Positions 18,693 to 26,956 of a stretch of 64,000 nucleotides of DNA are shown here, in pieces; the stretch's first letter is position 1, and each line of letters begins with the position of its first letter. Both the position numbers and the translations under genes were made by a program. Origin of the DNA: Pedobacter jeongneungensis (GTDB taxonomy: Bacteria; Bacteroidota; Bacteroidia; Sphingobacteriales; Sphingobacteriaceae). The stretch lies in assembly GCF_000633455.1 (NCBI RefSeq), contig NZ_AYMG01000015.1, forward strand, positions 1 through 64,000. Direction: 5' to 3'. Below the pieces are notes generated by a model. That model made no database searches and was not told the DNA's origin. It worked only from the letters and a program-made list of their open reading frames with translations.

Positions 18693-18852
18693 AGTAAAAA
18701 TTTAGTCTTTGATAATAAATGATTTAAGTGGTTCGCAGTAAAAAAAGTCGTAGAAAAAAATAAAATGTTGCATCAGATATGATCATTTTTTTATCTTTGC
18801 ATCGCAAACAAAGAACAGCAGGAAAGAAATTAAAAATATTTTAAAATCACTC

Positions 18853-18883
18853 TTGCATATTTAAAATAAGGTTCCTACATTTG
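18853..18883 (+). promoter_or_regulatory. Promoter of tRNA-Gln
   Basis: TTG at 18853-18855 and TACATTTG at 18876-18883 are 20 bp apart, fitting the Bacteroidota -33/-7 pattern, about 35 bp before the tRNA. A second TATCTTTG near 18791-18798 could be another start. Confidence 0.6.
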
Positions 18884-18918
18884 CATTCCCTTTCGAGGAG
18901 AATATCCTTGAGAATTTT

Positions 18919-18989
18919 TGTCCGATAGTATAAGGGTAGTACAACGGTTTTTGGTACCGTTTGTCTTGGTTCGAATCCAGGTCGGACAA
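18919..18989 (+). tRNA. tRNA-Gln (anticodon TTG)
   Basis: The acceptor stem TGTCCGA pairs with TCGGACA. The anticodon stem ACGGT/ACCGT holds the loop TTTTGGT with anticodon TTG at 18951-18953. The T arm is CTTGG-TTCGAAT-CCAGG. The CCA end is not encoded. Confidence 0.96.
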
Positions 18990-19002
18990 CGAAAATTTAA
19001 CG

Positions 19003-19041
19003 TCGGATCATGTTTTAAACAGACATGATCCGATTTTTTTT
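19003..19041 (+). terminator. Terminator after tRNA-Gln
   Basis: TCGGATCATGT pairs with ACATGATCCGA and is followed by eight T residues. It lies between the tRNA and prs, only 22 bp before the prs start codon, so prs is expressed by read-through or from a start inside this short gap. Confidence 0.9.
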
Positions 19042-19062
19042 AACCGTAAACTACGCGAACCC

Positions 19063-20004
19063 ATGCCATTGCAGTTTAACCCGGTAAAGCTTTTTTCCGG
19101 AACAGGTTCTAAGGGATTATCACTGAAGATTGCCGAACATTACGGCAAACCACTTGGTAACGTAACCATTCACAAATTCAGTGATGGAGAGTTTCAGCCT
19201 TCCTTTGATGAGTCAATTCGTGGTAGTGATGTTTTTCTAATCCAGTCTACTTATCAGCCAAGCGATAACTTAATGGAACTTTTGCTAATGGTTGATGCCG
19301 CTAAAAGAGCATCTGCACATTACATTACAGCAGTTGTTCCCTATTATGGTTTAGCCCGTCAGGACAGGAAAGACAAACCGCGTGTAGCAATCGGTGCCAA
19401 ATTGGTGGCTAATTTATTAAAGTCGGCAGGTATCCACCGCATTATGACGATGGATTTACATGCTGCACAGATACAGGGTTTCTTCGATATTCCGGTTGAT
19501 CACTTAGATGGATCGGTAATCTTTGTTCCTTATATCAAAAGCTTAGGCTTAAAAAACTTGACCATTGCATCGCCTGATATGGGCGGCTCGTACAGGGCAC
19601 GTACTTTTGCCAAGTTTTTTAACGCAGAAGTAATTATTTGCGATAAACGCCGTAAACGTGCCAACGAAATCGAATCAATGTCGATTATTGGGGATGTTAC
19701 CGGACAGGATGTAGTATTGATTGATGATATTTGCGATACTGCCGGAACCCTATCAAAAGCTGCGGCCTTGATTATGGAAAACGGTGCGGCAAGTGTGAGA
19801 GCAGTTTGTACACATGCGGTATTATCAGGCAAAGCGATTGAAACAGTAGAAACTTCGGTGTTAACTGAGTTAATTGTTACCGATACAATCCCGTTAAAAC
19901 AGGAAAGTTCGAAAATAAGGGTGCTAAGCACAGCAAGTTTATTTGCAAGGGCAATTGCCAATGTAAACGAACACGGATCGATTAGTGACCTGTTTAGGGT
20001 GTAG
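19063..20004 (+). CDS. prs: Ribose-phosphate pyrophosphokinase (PRPP synthetase)
   Basis: Makes 5-phosphoribosyl 1-diphosphate from ribose 5-phosphate and ATP for purine, pyrimidine, histidine and NAD synthesis. The ATG at 19063 gives 313 residues, the normal length, and a usual start (P-V-K-L-F-S-G-T-G-S). A longer frame begins at a TTG inside tRNA-Gln and cannot be right. Visible are the ATP/metal loop near D-L-H-A-A-Q-I-Q-G-F-F-D, the flexible loop with A-R-Q-D-R-K, and the PRPP-binding motif V-V-L-I-D-D-I-C-D-T-A-G-T. rplY and pth follow in the same direction. Confidence 0.97.
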   Translation: MPLQFNPVKLFSGTGSKGLSLKIAEHYGKPLGNVTIHKFSDGEFQPSFDESIRGSDVFLIQSTYQPSDNLMELLLMVDAAKRASAHYITAVVPYYGLARQDRKDKPRVAIGAKLVANLLKSAGIHRIMTMDLHAAQIQGFFDIPVDHLDGSVIFVPYIKSLGLKNLTIASPDMGGSYRARTFAKFFNAEVIICDKRRKRANEIESMSIIGDVTGQDVVLIDDICDTAGTLSKAAALIMENGAASVRAVCTHAVLSGKAIETVETSVLTELIVTDTIPLKQESSKIRVLSTASLFARAIANVNEHGSISDLFRV

Positions 20005-20154
20005 CGTTAAGCGCATTGCGATGAGCGCTTAAAACGCCGAACGCTTAGCGCTAAACAAAAAGGAGTTTAAATAAGGTTGAAGGTAAAAAGTTGAAGGCTT
20101 AAAGTCTTGATACCGATACCTGATACTTACTACTAATAATTAAATAAATAAAAA

Positions 20155-20739
20155 ATGAAAACAATCGCAATTAGCGGTTCTCCAAGAGAGAACGTAGGGA
20201 AACGCGATGCCAAGGAACTTCGTTACGAAGGTAAAGTTCCGGCGGTATTGTATGGTGGAAAAGAGCAAAAACACTTAGCTGTAGTTATTGCTGATTTAAG
20301 AGATGTTATTTATACCCCGGAAGTTAACTTTGTGGAAATTGATGTTAATGGTGTTAAAACCAAAGCTATCGTAAAAGATACTCAATATCACCCACTTACC
20401 GACGTATTAATGCACATCGATTTTCTTCAGTTATTCGACGAGAAAGAAATCGTTATGGAGATCCCCGTTAAATTAACAGGAACTTCTCCAGGTGTTAAAA
20501 TGGGTGGTAAATTAATCCAGAAATTACGTAAACTACGTGTTAAAGCATTACCAGCTGATATGCCACAAAACGTAGAAGTAAGCTTAGAGAAATTAGAAGT
20601 TGGTAGCTTGTTCCGTGTTCGCGATCTTCAAGGTCAAAAATACGTGATCACTAACACTCCTGAAGATACTATCGTTTCTGTTGCAATGTCTAGAGCATTA
20701 AAACAAGCAGAAACTGAAGCTGCTAAAGGTAAAAAATAG
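20155..20739 (+). CDS. rplY: 50S ribosomal protein L25/general stress protein Ctc
   Basis: Binds 5S rRNA in the large ribosomal subunit. The 194-residue form has an N-terminal L25 domain (about 1-90, with V-P-A-V-L-Y-G-G) and a C-terminal TL5/CTC beta domain (about 95-180), as in many bacteria, and a lysine/alanine tail. It follows prs by 150 bp and is followed by its own terminator. The stretch before its ATG holds seven-base GATACC-type repeats and an AT-rich leader. Codon use is strongly biased, as expected for a ribosomal protein. Confidence 0.95.
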   Translation: MKTIAISGSPRENVGKRDAKELRYEGKVPAVLYGGKEQKHLAVVIADLRDVIYTPEVNFVEIDVNGVKTKAIVKDTQYHPLTDVLMHIDFLQLFDEKEIVMEIPVKLTGTSPGVKMGGKLIQKLRKLRVKALPADMPQNVEVSLEKLEVGSLFRVRDLQGQKYVITNTPEDTIVSVAMSRALKQAETEAAKGKK

Positions 20740-20778
20740 TACACTGATATCACAGATTAATGTGATTACACAGATTTT

Positions 20779-20816
20779 AAAAGCGGTGCAAAAGCAATTT
20801 TGTACCGCTTTTTTTA
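20779..20816 (+). terminator. Terminator after rplY
   Basis: AAAAGCGGTGCAAAA pairs with TTTTGTACCGCTTTT (one G-U or mismatched position) around a short loop and ends in a T-run. Confidence 0.88.
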
Positions 20817-20935
20817 TTTATATGAGATTAAATCCGCTAATCGCCCCGCCATTCATTAAAAACTGTTTGAAAATGAATGAATTAAATTCGTGGTATGAAC
20901 TCCCGACTTCGGACTCCTGACTTCGGACTTTTTTT

Positions 20936-20943
20936 TATCTTTG
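20936..20943 (+). promoter_or_regulatory. -7 element of pth, four bases before the start codon
   Basis: TATCTTTG matches TAnnTTTG exactly and ends four bases before the pth ATG, so the transcript probably starts at or within a base or two of the A of ATG. Confidence 0.65.
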
Positions 20944-20947
20944 CCCC

Positions 20948-21508
20948 ATGAAATATCTTATAGTTGGCTTAGGGAATATCGGACCGGATTATGCACATAC
21001 CCGGCATAATATTGGTTTTGATATTGCCGATGAACTGGTTAAAGGTTTAGGTGGTAGTTTCGATAATATCCGTCTGGCATATTACGCTGAGGTGGGTTTT
21101 AAAGGTAAAAAGCTGCATGTAATTAAACCTACTACCTTTATGAACCTGAGCGGTAAAGCGGTTAACTATTGGATGAAGGAATTAAAAATAGCGCCAGAAA
21201 ATGTACTGGTTATTGTTGATGATCTTGCGTTGCCATTGGGTAAGTTGAGGTTAAAATTACAAGGCTCCAGCGCAGGGCATAACGGCTTAAAAAGTATAGA
21301 GGAGGTTTGTGGCGGACAAAACTATGCGCGCCTCCGCTTCGGTATTGGTAACGATTATCCAAAAGGCCGGCAGGTAGATTTTGTTTTAGGTTTATTCGAT
21401 AAAAACGAACAATTGGAATTGCCTGCACTCATTGATAAAAGTGTAGAACTGATTAAAAGTTTCGTTACCATTGGGCCAGCGCATACCATGACAGCTTTTA
21501 ATAAATAA
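20948..21508 (+). CDS. pth: Peptidyl-tRNA hydrolase
   Basis: Cleaves peptides from prematurely released peptidyl-tRNA and so recycles tRNA. The 186 residues are the normal length. The N-terminus G-L-G-N-I-G-P-D-Y and the catalytic H20 in R-H-N-I-G-F-D are clear, as are the substrate-binding N in F-M-N-L-S-G and the helix V-D-D-L-A-L-P-L-G. S-S-A-G-H-N-G-L-K-S is also conserved. The mRNA is probably leaderless (promoter element four bases upstream). It follows rplY, a common pairing in bacteria, but has its own promoter after the rplY terminator. Confidence 0.97.
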   Translation: MKYLIVGLGNIGPDYAHTRHNIGFDIADELVKGLGGSFDNIRLAYYAEVGFKGKKLHVIKPTTFMNLSGKAVNYWMKELKIAPENVLVIVDDLALPLGKLRLKLQGSSAGHNGLKSIEEVCGGQNYARLRFGIGNDYPKGRQVDFVLGLFDKNEQLELPALIDKSVELIKSFVTIGPAHTMTAFNK

Positions 21509-21510
21509 GG

Positions 21511-21533
21511 TTGGTTAACTGGTTAATTGTTTA
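21511..21533 (+). repeat. 23-bp repeat also found at 49166-49188
   Basis: A 23-base string beginning TTGGTTAACTGG and ending AATTGTTTA occurs identically after pth and upstream of lipA. It is built of GGTTAA-like subunits. Confidence 0.7.
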
Positions 21534-21758
21534 AACCGGTTAATTGAATAGTTAAATCGTTATTTGGACCGCAGTGGATCAATTTGCAATTGACAGGCTG
21601 CCGGAATCGTAATTGCGAGGAGAAACGACAGCCTGTCCCGATTTCTCGGGGAAGCAATCTTAAGCAATCGCTAATCCATGGTCTTTGTCCTCACAGGCCA
21701 TTTGAAGAAAACTTCTCTGCACCCTGCAACCCAAAACAGCATAACTATCCATGCCACC

Positions 21759-21893
21759 TAAACCCGATCGCAGTGATTCCGATGCTTTATCGATAAATTA
21801 CCATACCAGATCAATCCGCATCGGAAAAAACGGAGAGCGGGGCTGCACCACCCTAAAAGCATCTGTCTCTGATTTCCAAAAAGAAAGTGAGAA
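21759..21893 (+). repeat. Dispersed repeat family A, diverged copy
   Basis: The order TAAACCCGATCGCAG, a CCGAT...ATCGG pair, GAGAGCGGGGC, then TGATTTCCAAAAAG corresponds block by block to the copies at 10945-11043 and, on the other strand, 44460-44559. Confidence 0.5.
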
Positions 21894-21939
21894 TTTTATT
21901 TTTTTGGTAAGTCACCATGTAGGTGAAAGGTCTGTATAT

Positions 21940-21978
21940 AGATCTCTCCATTTCGCTGCGCTTCAGTCGAGATGACGG
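21940..21978 (+). repeat. Family D repeat (CTCCATTTCGCTGCG...CGAGATGACGG)
   Basis: Related to the longer elements at 25226-25279 and 25304-25402. Confidence 0.6.
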
Positions 21979-21989
21979 AGCCTTAAACA

Positions 21990-22018
21990 AAAAAAGACCA
22001 TCTTTCGATGATCTTTTA
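21990..22018 (-). terminator. Terminator of the TPR protein gene (minus strand)
   Basis: AAGACCATC pairs with GATGATCTT (one G-U pair) around a TTTC loop, with a T-run on the minus strand. Confidence 0.85.
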
Positions 22019-22040
22019 ATAAAATATAGTTAGTTAATGA

Positions 22041-22706
22041 TTATTTAACTTTTTCCTGAGCTCTTGCAATATAAGCATCAATTAATTGCGCTTCTGCACT
22101 CTCAGGATATTGTGTTTTTACTTTAGTATAGGCATCAACAGCACCTTTAAAATCATTTTGACTTTCGTTAACCAATCCTAATTTCTTTAAGAACATTGGC
22201 GAAGTAAATTTACTTGCTTTATCAGCCGCTTTTTTATAGTAAGTAGCTGCTTGTTTGTAGTCTTTCAACTCGCTGTAAGCATCACCCAATAAACCTAAAG
22301 CCAATGGATCTGCAACCGGGCTACCAGTAGCGCTATATTTGCTTAACGATTCGATAGCTTGTTTGTACTCGCCTTTACGTAAGTAAATACCACCTAAATA
22401 AAGGTTAGCTAAGTTTGCCGATTTAGTGTTGTCGTATTCTTTAGCAATTTGCTCTAAGCCTGGATAACCACCTTCGCCTTTAACTGCTCTGTTTGATAAT
22501 GAATCTACCCCAACAAATTGTTCTGCTTTGTACATTTTGCTAGCGGCTTCTTCAGCGCGACCTTTTAAATACACGCCTTGATACCAAAGATATATTAAAA
22601 CTAATAAAACTACAGCACCTGCTATAAACAGTAAGCTCTTATTATTCTCTTGTAAAAATGAACCTTTTTTAGTTGGTTGAATTGTCTGGTTATCTGTTGT
22701 AGACAT
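22041..22706 (-). CDS. Membrane-anchored tetratricopeptide repeat protein
   Basis: Inner-membrane protein with one N-terminal helix (about residues 25-45, after a short Q/K-rich cytoplasmic tail) and a periplasmic TPR domain. Several TPR-like helix pairs are seen, for example A-N-L-Y-L-G-G-I-Y-L-R-K-G-E-Y-K-Q-A and Y-K-Q-A-A-T-Y-Y-K-K-A. The layout of one anchor followed by about 170 residues of TPR resembles YfgM, which assists proteins at the Sec translocon and chaperones, but the identity is not certain. A TATTTTTG element lies about 27 bp upstream on the minus strand. Confidence 0.88.
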   Translation of the reverse strand: MSTTDNQTIQPTKKGSFLQENNKSLLFIAGAVVLLVLIYLWYQGVYLKGRAEEAASKMYKAEQFVGVDSLSNRAVKGEGGYPGLEQIAKEYDNTKSANLANLYLGGIYLRKGEYKQAIESLSKYSATGSPVADPLALGLLGDAYSELKDYKQAATYYKKAADKASKFTSPMFLKKLGLVNESQNDFKGAVDAYTKVKTQYPESAEAQLIDAYIARAQEKVK

Positions 22707-22830
22707 GTTTGTTTAAAAAATTTAAGAACGCAAAAATACATTTTTCAATCAAAGTATCAACCTTTATTTTGAAGTATTTGATTAAACATTAGTTATTTAG
22801 GGATGCAGAACTATAAAATGGCCATCACAA

Positions 22831-23238
22831 TTAGCGTAGTAAGCTAATTAATGTATTAAACCACGTTTGGTTGTCGCTAAAAATGCCGGTGTGGTTAATT
22901 ACCAGGTACACCGTTTGGCTTTCTGAACGGCTTATGGCCGATCTGATTCTGATTGGTTGCCAGAATAATCCGAAGTTTTTTGCAGATGATGCAGGAAAAA
23001 CGTCGTCGAAACCCATATAAACTTCTTCTATATTGGATAATGGGAGTTCTAATTGTTCGTCGCCGGTAATAAAAAGACCATTTGATGCCAACAGAATATT
23101 ACCTTCATGACTATGAAGCGGTTTTAAGAACGAAAATAAACCGGCGATTTTTTTGATCCAGCCTGAACTTTTTTCATCGGTTAGTTCGTGGTCGTACGAC
23201 CATAGAACATTTCCCTCTAACATTTTTTGTGCTACCAT
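22831..23238 (-). CDS. Uncharacterised 135-residue protein
   Basis: Not recognised. A compact 135-residue protein without signal peptide or membrane helix. Alternating strands and the segments G-L-F-I-T-G-D-E and V-Y-L-V-I-N-H suggest a PH-like beta barrel, but this is only an impression. It lies between the TPR gene and recF, and is divergent from recF with 108 bp between them. Codon use looks ordinary, which supports a real gene. Confidence 0.72.
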   Translation of the reverse strand: MVAQKMLEGNVLWSYDHELTDEKSSGWIKKIAGLFSFLKPLHSHEGNILLASNGLFITGDEQLELPLSNIEEVYMGFDDVFPASSAKNFGLFWQPIRIRSAISRSESQTVYLVINHTGIFSDNQTWFNTLISLLR

Positions 23239-23328
23239 CTAAATTTTTTCCTTGCTATGAAAGTACAATTTTTTTAAATGTAATTAACGTTAATTTTAAA
23301 CAATGGATGTTAAGAGGCTAAAAAACGG

Positions 23329-23336
23329 TAAATTTG
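23329..23336 (+). promoter_or_regulatory. -7 element of recF
   Basis: TAAATTTG ends 10 bases before the recF ATG, giving a leader of only a few bases. Confidence 0.6.
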
Positions 23337-23346
23337 TGACATATTT

Positions 23347-24450
23347 ATGTGGTTAAAAAACATTACCCTTCTAAATTTTAAGAACTATAGCGATGCAGAT
23401 CTCCATTTCTCGGAAACTGTAAACGTTTTTACGGGTAACAACGGTTCGGGCAAAACCAATATGCTCGATGCCATCCATTACCTCTGTCTATGTAAAAGTT
23501 ACTTTAACCCTATAGATAGTCAGCAGATAAAAACCAGCGAAGAGGTTTTTATGATTCAGGGCGATTTCGACCGCAATGAAAAAAATGAAAAAATCTCCTG
23601 TGGTGTAAAACGTAATCAGAAAAAGCAGTTTAAACGCAATAAAAAGGAATACGATAAACTGGCCGATCACATCGGACTTTTCCCGGTGGTAATGGTTTCA
23701 CCCTATGATGTAAACCTGATTATGGAAGGCAGTGAGGAGCGGAGGAAATTTATCGATAACGTGATTTCGCAAACCGACGCCCATTACCTTGATCAGCTGA
23801 TTACCTACAACCGCATACTCTTAAACCGTAATGCCTTATTAAAACAGATTGCGATTACCCGAAAATACGATCCAACACTGCTCGAAATATTGGATGAGCA
23901 ATTGGTTATTGCGGGTAAGAAGATTTTTGCAATCCGTAAAGCCTTTATGGATGAGTTTATTCCGTTGTTTAGTCAATATTATACTTACCTTACCGAAAAC
24001 AAGGAAATTGTTGAGCTGAACTATCAATCGCAATTGAATGATGCTACTTTTGAAGAACTGTTGAAGAAATCAGTTGAAAAAGACCGGGTATTGGAGCGGA
24101 CTACCACGGGGATTCATAAAGATGAACTTGCTTTTGTAATTAGTGGTATGCCTTTAAAGAAGTTTGGCTCCCAAGGCCAGCAGAAATCATTTTTAATCGC
24201 GTTAAAAATTGCTCAATATGCTTACCTCGCCAAAAACAAAGGATTTAAACCCTTGCTGTTATTGGATGATATTTTTGATAAGCTGGATGATCACCGTGTT
24301 CAAAAACTAATGCAAATGGTTTCCCACCATGATTTTGGGCAGATATTTATTACAGATACCGGAAAAGAAAGGGTAAAATCAATTTTTGAAAAAATAGAAG
24401 TTGATGTAACTTTGTTTGAAGTTGATAACGGAATGATACAAAATGCGTAA
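23347..24450 (+). CDS. recF: DNA replication and repair protein RecF
   Basis: SMC-like ATPase that helps load RecA at single-strand gaps and restart replication. The Walker A motif G-N-N-G-S-G-K-T is at residues 30-37, the signature segment S-Q-G-Q-Q-K-S-F lies in the last third, and the Walker B L-L-L-L-D-D-I-F-D-K-L-D follows. The 367 residues are normal. The DUF721 gene starts 8 bp inside its 3' end, so the two are translationally coupled, a common arrangement in Bacteroidota. dnaN and gyrB are not in the window. Confidence 0.97.
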   Translation: MWLKNITLLNFKNYSDADLHFSETVNVFTGNNGSGKTNMLDAIHYLCLCKSYFNPIDSQQIKTSEEVFMIQGDFDRNEKNEKISCGVKRNQKKQFKRNKKEYDKLADHIGLFPVVMVSPYDVNLIMEGSEERRKFIDNVISQTDAHYLDQLITYNRILLNRNALLKQIAITRKYDPTLLEILDEQLVIAGKKIFAIRKAFMDEFIPLFSQYYTYLTENKEIVELNYQSQLNDATFEELLKKSVEKDRVLERTTTGIHKDELAFVISGMPLKKFGSQGQQKSFLIALKIAQYAYLAKNKGFKPLLLLDDIFDKLDDHRVQKLMQMVSHHDFGQIFITDTGKERVKSIFEKIEVDVTLFEVDNGMIQNA

Positions 24451-24733
24451 ACCCAATGATGTTACCGTAAAAGATGCCATCAGCAAAATGCTGGATGTAT
24501 ACCGTTTGCGCCGGAAGTTTGATGAAACTTCGATCTTATCCATCTGGCCAGAGATTATGGGTACGGCAATAGCTAACCGTACCAAACAGATTTATATCCA
24601 CGATAAAAAACTGTTTCTTCGAATAGAATCATCTGTAATCAAAAACGAACTGATTATGGTACGCCAGGGGATTATCCAGAAATTAAATGAACATGCCGGT
24701 ACCCAGGTAATTACCGAAATGGTATTTTTATAA
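24443..24733 (+). CDS. DUF721 (DciA-like) protein
   Basis: Small 96-residue protein of the DUF721 family. The family includes DciA, which loads the replicative helicase DnaB in bacteria that lack DnaC. The core W-P-E-I-M-G-T-A-I-A-N-R-T and L-F-L-R-I-E-S-S-V-I-K-N-E-L, followed by I-I-Q-K-L-N, is typical. It overlaps recF by 8 bp and so belongs to the same transcript, fitting a role in replication. Confidence 0.9.
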   Translation: MRKPNDVTVKDAISKMLDVYRLRRKFDETSILSIWPEIMGTAIANRTKQIYIHDKKLFLRIESSVIKNELIMVRQGIIQKLNEHAGTQVITEMVFL

Positions 24734-24772
24734 TTATATAATAAAAGAGGCTTTATCATAAATATAGAGTTT

Positions 24773-24841
24773 GTCATCCTGAGCTTGTCGAAGGACTTGT
24801 CTAAATATTAGCTCAAGCGTTTCGACAAGCTCAACGTGACA
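24773..24841. repeat. Dispersed inverted repeat family C
   Basis: GTCATCCTGAGCTTGTCGAA pairs with TTTCGACAAGCTCAACGTGAC. A related element lies at 48071-48140. It sits just after the recF-DUF721 unit and may act as its terminator. Confidence 0.85.
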
Positions 24842-24926
24842 AATTCTAATCTAATTAATTTTATAATACAATCTCTTATATTTTAATAGGGATTAAGACT
24901 CCCGACTAAGAACTGTAGACTTCGGA

Positions 24927-25103
24927 CTAACTCCTGCCTCCGCCAAATATCTTTGCCAAAATCCAGATTACCAGCGCAACTACTACTACAACTACAAGTA
25001 CGCCTACCCAAACGCCGGCTTTAAATATACCTTCTACTAGTTCACAACTACTTAAGGTAGTGCATAAAAATGCGATCAGTGCTAAAGGGAATGCTTTTTT
25101 CAT
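24927..25103 (-). CDS. 58-residue membrane lipoprotein
   Basis: A short gene read on the minus strand from ATG at 25103 to TAG at 24927. The product starts with a lipoprotein signal whose cysteine is residue 20 (L-S-S-C-E), then F-K-A-G-V-W-V-G-V, a valine-rich membrane helix at about 32-50 and a basic tail (K-I-F-G-G-G-R-S). This architecture is common among small Bacteroidota envelope proteins, some of them mislabelled phosphatidate cytidylyltransferase. Function is unknown. The lipobox next to a membrane helix is unusual, but the frame, length and composition argue for a real gene. Confidence 0.78.
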   Translation of the reverse strand: MKKAFPLALIAFLCTTLSSCELVEGIFKAGVWVGVLVVVVVVALVIWILAKIFGGGRS

Positions 25104-25225
25104 ATTTATGTTAATTTGTAATAGCTAACATCGAATATTAAAGAAAGTTTTAGCAATAGGTTAATTTAGCTCGATTCTAAAGAAATTTTTCGGGTTGTTG
25201 GGTGTTATCATCTGATTGAATCAGT

Positions 25226-25279
25226 AGATTTCTCGACTTCGTTGCACCCGATAACTATCGGCTCCGCTCGAAATGACGG
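25226..25279 (+). repeat. Family D repeat, shorter copy
   Basis: AGATTTCTCGACTTCGTTGC, then CCCGATAACTATCGG, then CTCGAAATGACGG; almost the same as the second half of the element at 25304-25402. Confidence 0.75.
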
Positions 25280-25303
25280 ACTTAGGATTATTCTAAAAAA
25301 AAT

Positions 25304-25402
25304 CGTCATCTCGACTGGAACGCAGTGGAATGGAGAGATCTGCCTAGATAGATTTCTCCACTTCGTTGCACCCGATAGCTATCGGGTCCGCTCGAAATGA
25401 CG
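25304..25402. repeat. Family D repeat, full inverted element
   Basis: The left arm CGTCATCTCGA pairs with the right arm TCGAAATGACG (imperfect). Inside are GGAGAGATCT/AGATTTCTCC and the hairpin CCCGATAGCTATCGGG. Confidence 0.8.
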
Positions 25403-25412
25403 AATAGAGTTT

Positions 25413-26186
25413 TTATTTTCCGTTAACCTTCAAAAGCTCAACTTCGAAAATCAAAGTGCTATAAGGAGGAATGTCTGCTCCTGCACCGCGTTCGCCGTAA
25501 GCCAGGTTATAAGGAATAAAGAATTTGTATTTAGAACCAGCAGGCATTAACTGCACGCCTTCTGTCCAGCCTTTAATTACCTGGTTTAAAGGGAAAGAAA
25601 TCGGCTCGCCTCTGTCGTAAGAGCTATCAAATTGTTTTCCACTTAATAATGTGCCTTTGTAATGAACCAGTACCGAATCGGTAGCCTGTGGTTTAACGCC
25701 TGTTCCGGCGGTTAAAACTTCGTATTGTAAACCGCTTGCAGTTGTTTGTACACCTGCGCGTTTTTTGTTCTGATCTAAGAAATCCTGTCCTTCTTTCATA
25801 GTTGGTGCGTATTTAATTTTATTTGCTTCAGCTTCTGCTTTGTTTTTTACTAATGATGCCTTAGATAATGCCTCGTTGATACATTGTTGTGCCTGTTGTT
25901 GGGTTAAAATGACCTTACCGCCCGTAAAAGCATCTTTTAAGCCTTTTAATAATACATCATAGTTTAAGGTAGATAAACCGGTTGTTTTTAAACCTGCACC
26001 AATAGAGGTACCAAAGGCATAACTGGTAGAATCTAAGGTAGATTGTAGACCGGCAGCTTTAACTGTTGATGTTTTAGTGGCTGTGGTCGGTTTTTTTGCA
26101 GCAGGTTTTTTAGCTGCTGTTTTGGTTTGTGCGTAAGAGGCAACAGCGATACCCGATAAACATACCGCTAAGAAAATTCTTTTCAT
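25413..26186 (-). CDS. FKBP-type peptidyl-prolyl cis-trans isomerase, exported
   Basis: Catalyses proline isomerisation during folding of exported proteins. It has a signal peptide (cleavage near A-S-Y-A-Q), a K/A/T-rich linker at about 20-45, an FkpA-type N-terminal dimerisation helix region (about 48-140) and a C-terminal FKBP domain (about 150-257) with V-L-V-H-Y-K-G-T-L, G-W-T-E-G-V-Q-L-M, Y-N-L-A-Y-G and F-E-V-E-L-L. The 257 residues match the FkpA/Mip class. ndk lies upstream on the same strand, separated by a hairpin. Confidence 0.95.
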   Translation of the reverse strand: MKRIFLAVCLSGIAVASYAQTKTAAKKPAAKKPTTATKTSTVKAAGLQSTLDSTSYAFGTSIGAGLKTTGLSTLNYDVLLKGLKDAFTGGKVILTQQQAQQCINEALSKASLVKNKAEAEANKIKYAPTMKEGQDFLDQNKKRAGVQTTASGLQYEVLTAGTGVKPQATDSVLVHYKGTLLSGKQFDSSYDRGEPISFPLNQVIKGWTEGVQLMPAGSKYKFFIPYNLAYGERGAGADIPPYSTLIFEVELLKVNGK

Positions 26187-26244
26187 TATTTATTTTATAG
26201 TGTTGATTATTTTAAGGCCGAAAGATACAAAATAGATAAAACAA

Positions 26245-26270
26245 TAAAACCCCGAAAATTCGGGGTTTTA
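26245..26270. terminator. Bidirectional hairpin between ndk and the FKBP gene
   Basis: A perfect 12-bp stem (TAAAACCCCGAA paired with TTCGGGGTTTTA) with a 2-base loop ends ndk transcription on the minus strand. Confidence 0.88.
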
Positions 26271-26293
26271 TGTAGATGTTTTGTGCTCCAGAA

Positions 26294-26713
26294 CTAGAAA
26301 CGTTCGTCTGCTTTGAAGAAGAAGTTACCTTCAATTTCTGCATTCTCATCAGAATCTGAACCGTGAACCGCGTTAGCATCGATAGATTTTGCATATTTCT
26401 GACGGATTGTACCTTCAGCTGCTTCAGCTGGGTTGGTTGCGCCGATCAATTTTCTGAAATCTTCAATCGCGTTGTCTTTTTCTAAAATAGCCGCAACAAT
26501 TGGTCCTGAAGACATAAAGCTTACTAAATCTTTGTAGAATGGACGCTCAGCGTGTACTGCGTAAAACTGACCAGCAGTTTCATCAGTAAGTTTAGTATAT
26601 TTTAATGCAATGATTTTAAAACCTGCATTGGTAATGTCGTTAATGATTGATCCGATATGGCCGTTTGCTACTGCATCTGGCTTAATCATGGTAAAAGTTC
26701 TGTTAGTGCTCAT
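26294..26713 (-). CDS. ndk: Nucleoside diphosphate kinase
   Basis: Transfers the gamma phosphate from ATP to nucleoside diphosphates through a phosphohistidine. The 139 residues from the ATG at 26713 match the family length; a longer frame upstream only adds an unrelated stretch. R-T-F-T-M-I-K-P-D at the start, R-P-F-Y-K-D-L and the active-site H in N-A-V-H-G-S-D-S are present. A TATTTTTG element lies about 23 bp upstream on the minus strand. Confidence 0.97.
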   Translation of the reverse strand: MSTNRTFTMIKPDAVANGHIGSIINDITNAGFKIIALKYTKLTDETAGQFYAVHAERPFYKDLVSFMSSGPIVAAILEKDNAIEDFRKLIGATNPAEAAEGTIRQKYAKSIDANAVHGSDSDENAEIEGNFFFKADERF

Positions 26714-26933
26714 TGTGCTTGATATCAAATTTTCTGCAAAAATACGTTTTAATTGATGAATAATCAATAAGCATTGTTTTTCAGTCGAGAATGGAAGGCT
26801 AAATAGGTTAAAATAGGTTGTTAAGCTTGTTTTTTGAGGTAATTCAGCTAATGGTATTATCCATATACCCAATCTCTTTTAAAACTATGATCCTGCTAAT
26901 CCTAAAATCTTTAAATCCTAATCAAAATTTACT

Positions 26934-26941
26934 TAGCTTTG
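26934..26941 (+). promoter_or_regulatory. -7 element of the DHH phosphoesterase gene
   Basis: TAGCTTTG fits TAnnTTTG and ends 15 bases before the chosen ATG. Confidence 0.55.
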
Positions 26942-26956
26942 CAGCTCGAAAAATAT

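Larger units (their letters stand above)
21534..21986. other. Repeat-rich intergenic region after pth
   Basis: No gene is supported. The region contains a CGTAATTGCGAGGAG block and TCCCGATTTCTCGGGGAAGC hairpin near 21609-21655, a diverged copy of repeat family A (21759-21893), and an arm of repeat family D (21940-21978). Two short open frames run through these repeats and look accidental. Confidence 0.6.
25104..25412. other. 309-bp gap with two family D repeats
   Basis: Apart from the repeat copies at 25226-25279 and 25304-25402, it holds only AT-rich DNA that should contain the promoter of the 58-residue lipoprotein gene. Confidence 0.5.

Noticed and set aside
18961..19062. N-terminal extension of PRPP synthetase starting at a TTG
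   Set aside because: It begins inside tRNA-Gln and crosses its terminator; the ATG at 19063 gives the normal length.
21584..21975. Two overlapping short frames after pth
   Set aside because: They pass through dispersed repeats and show no protein family features.
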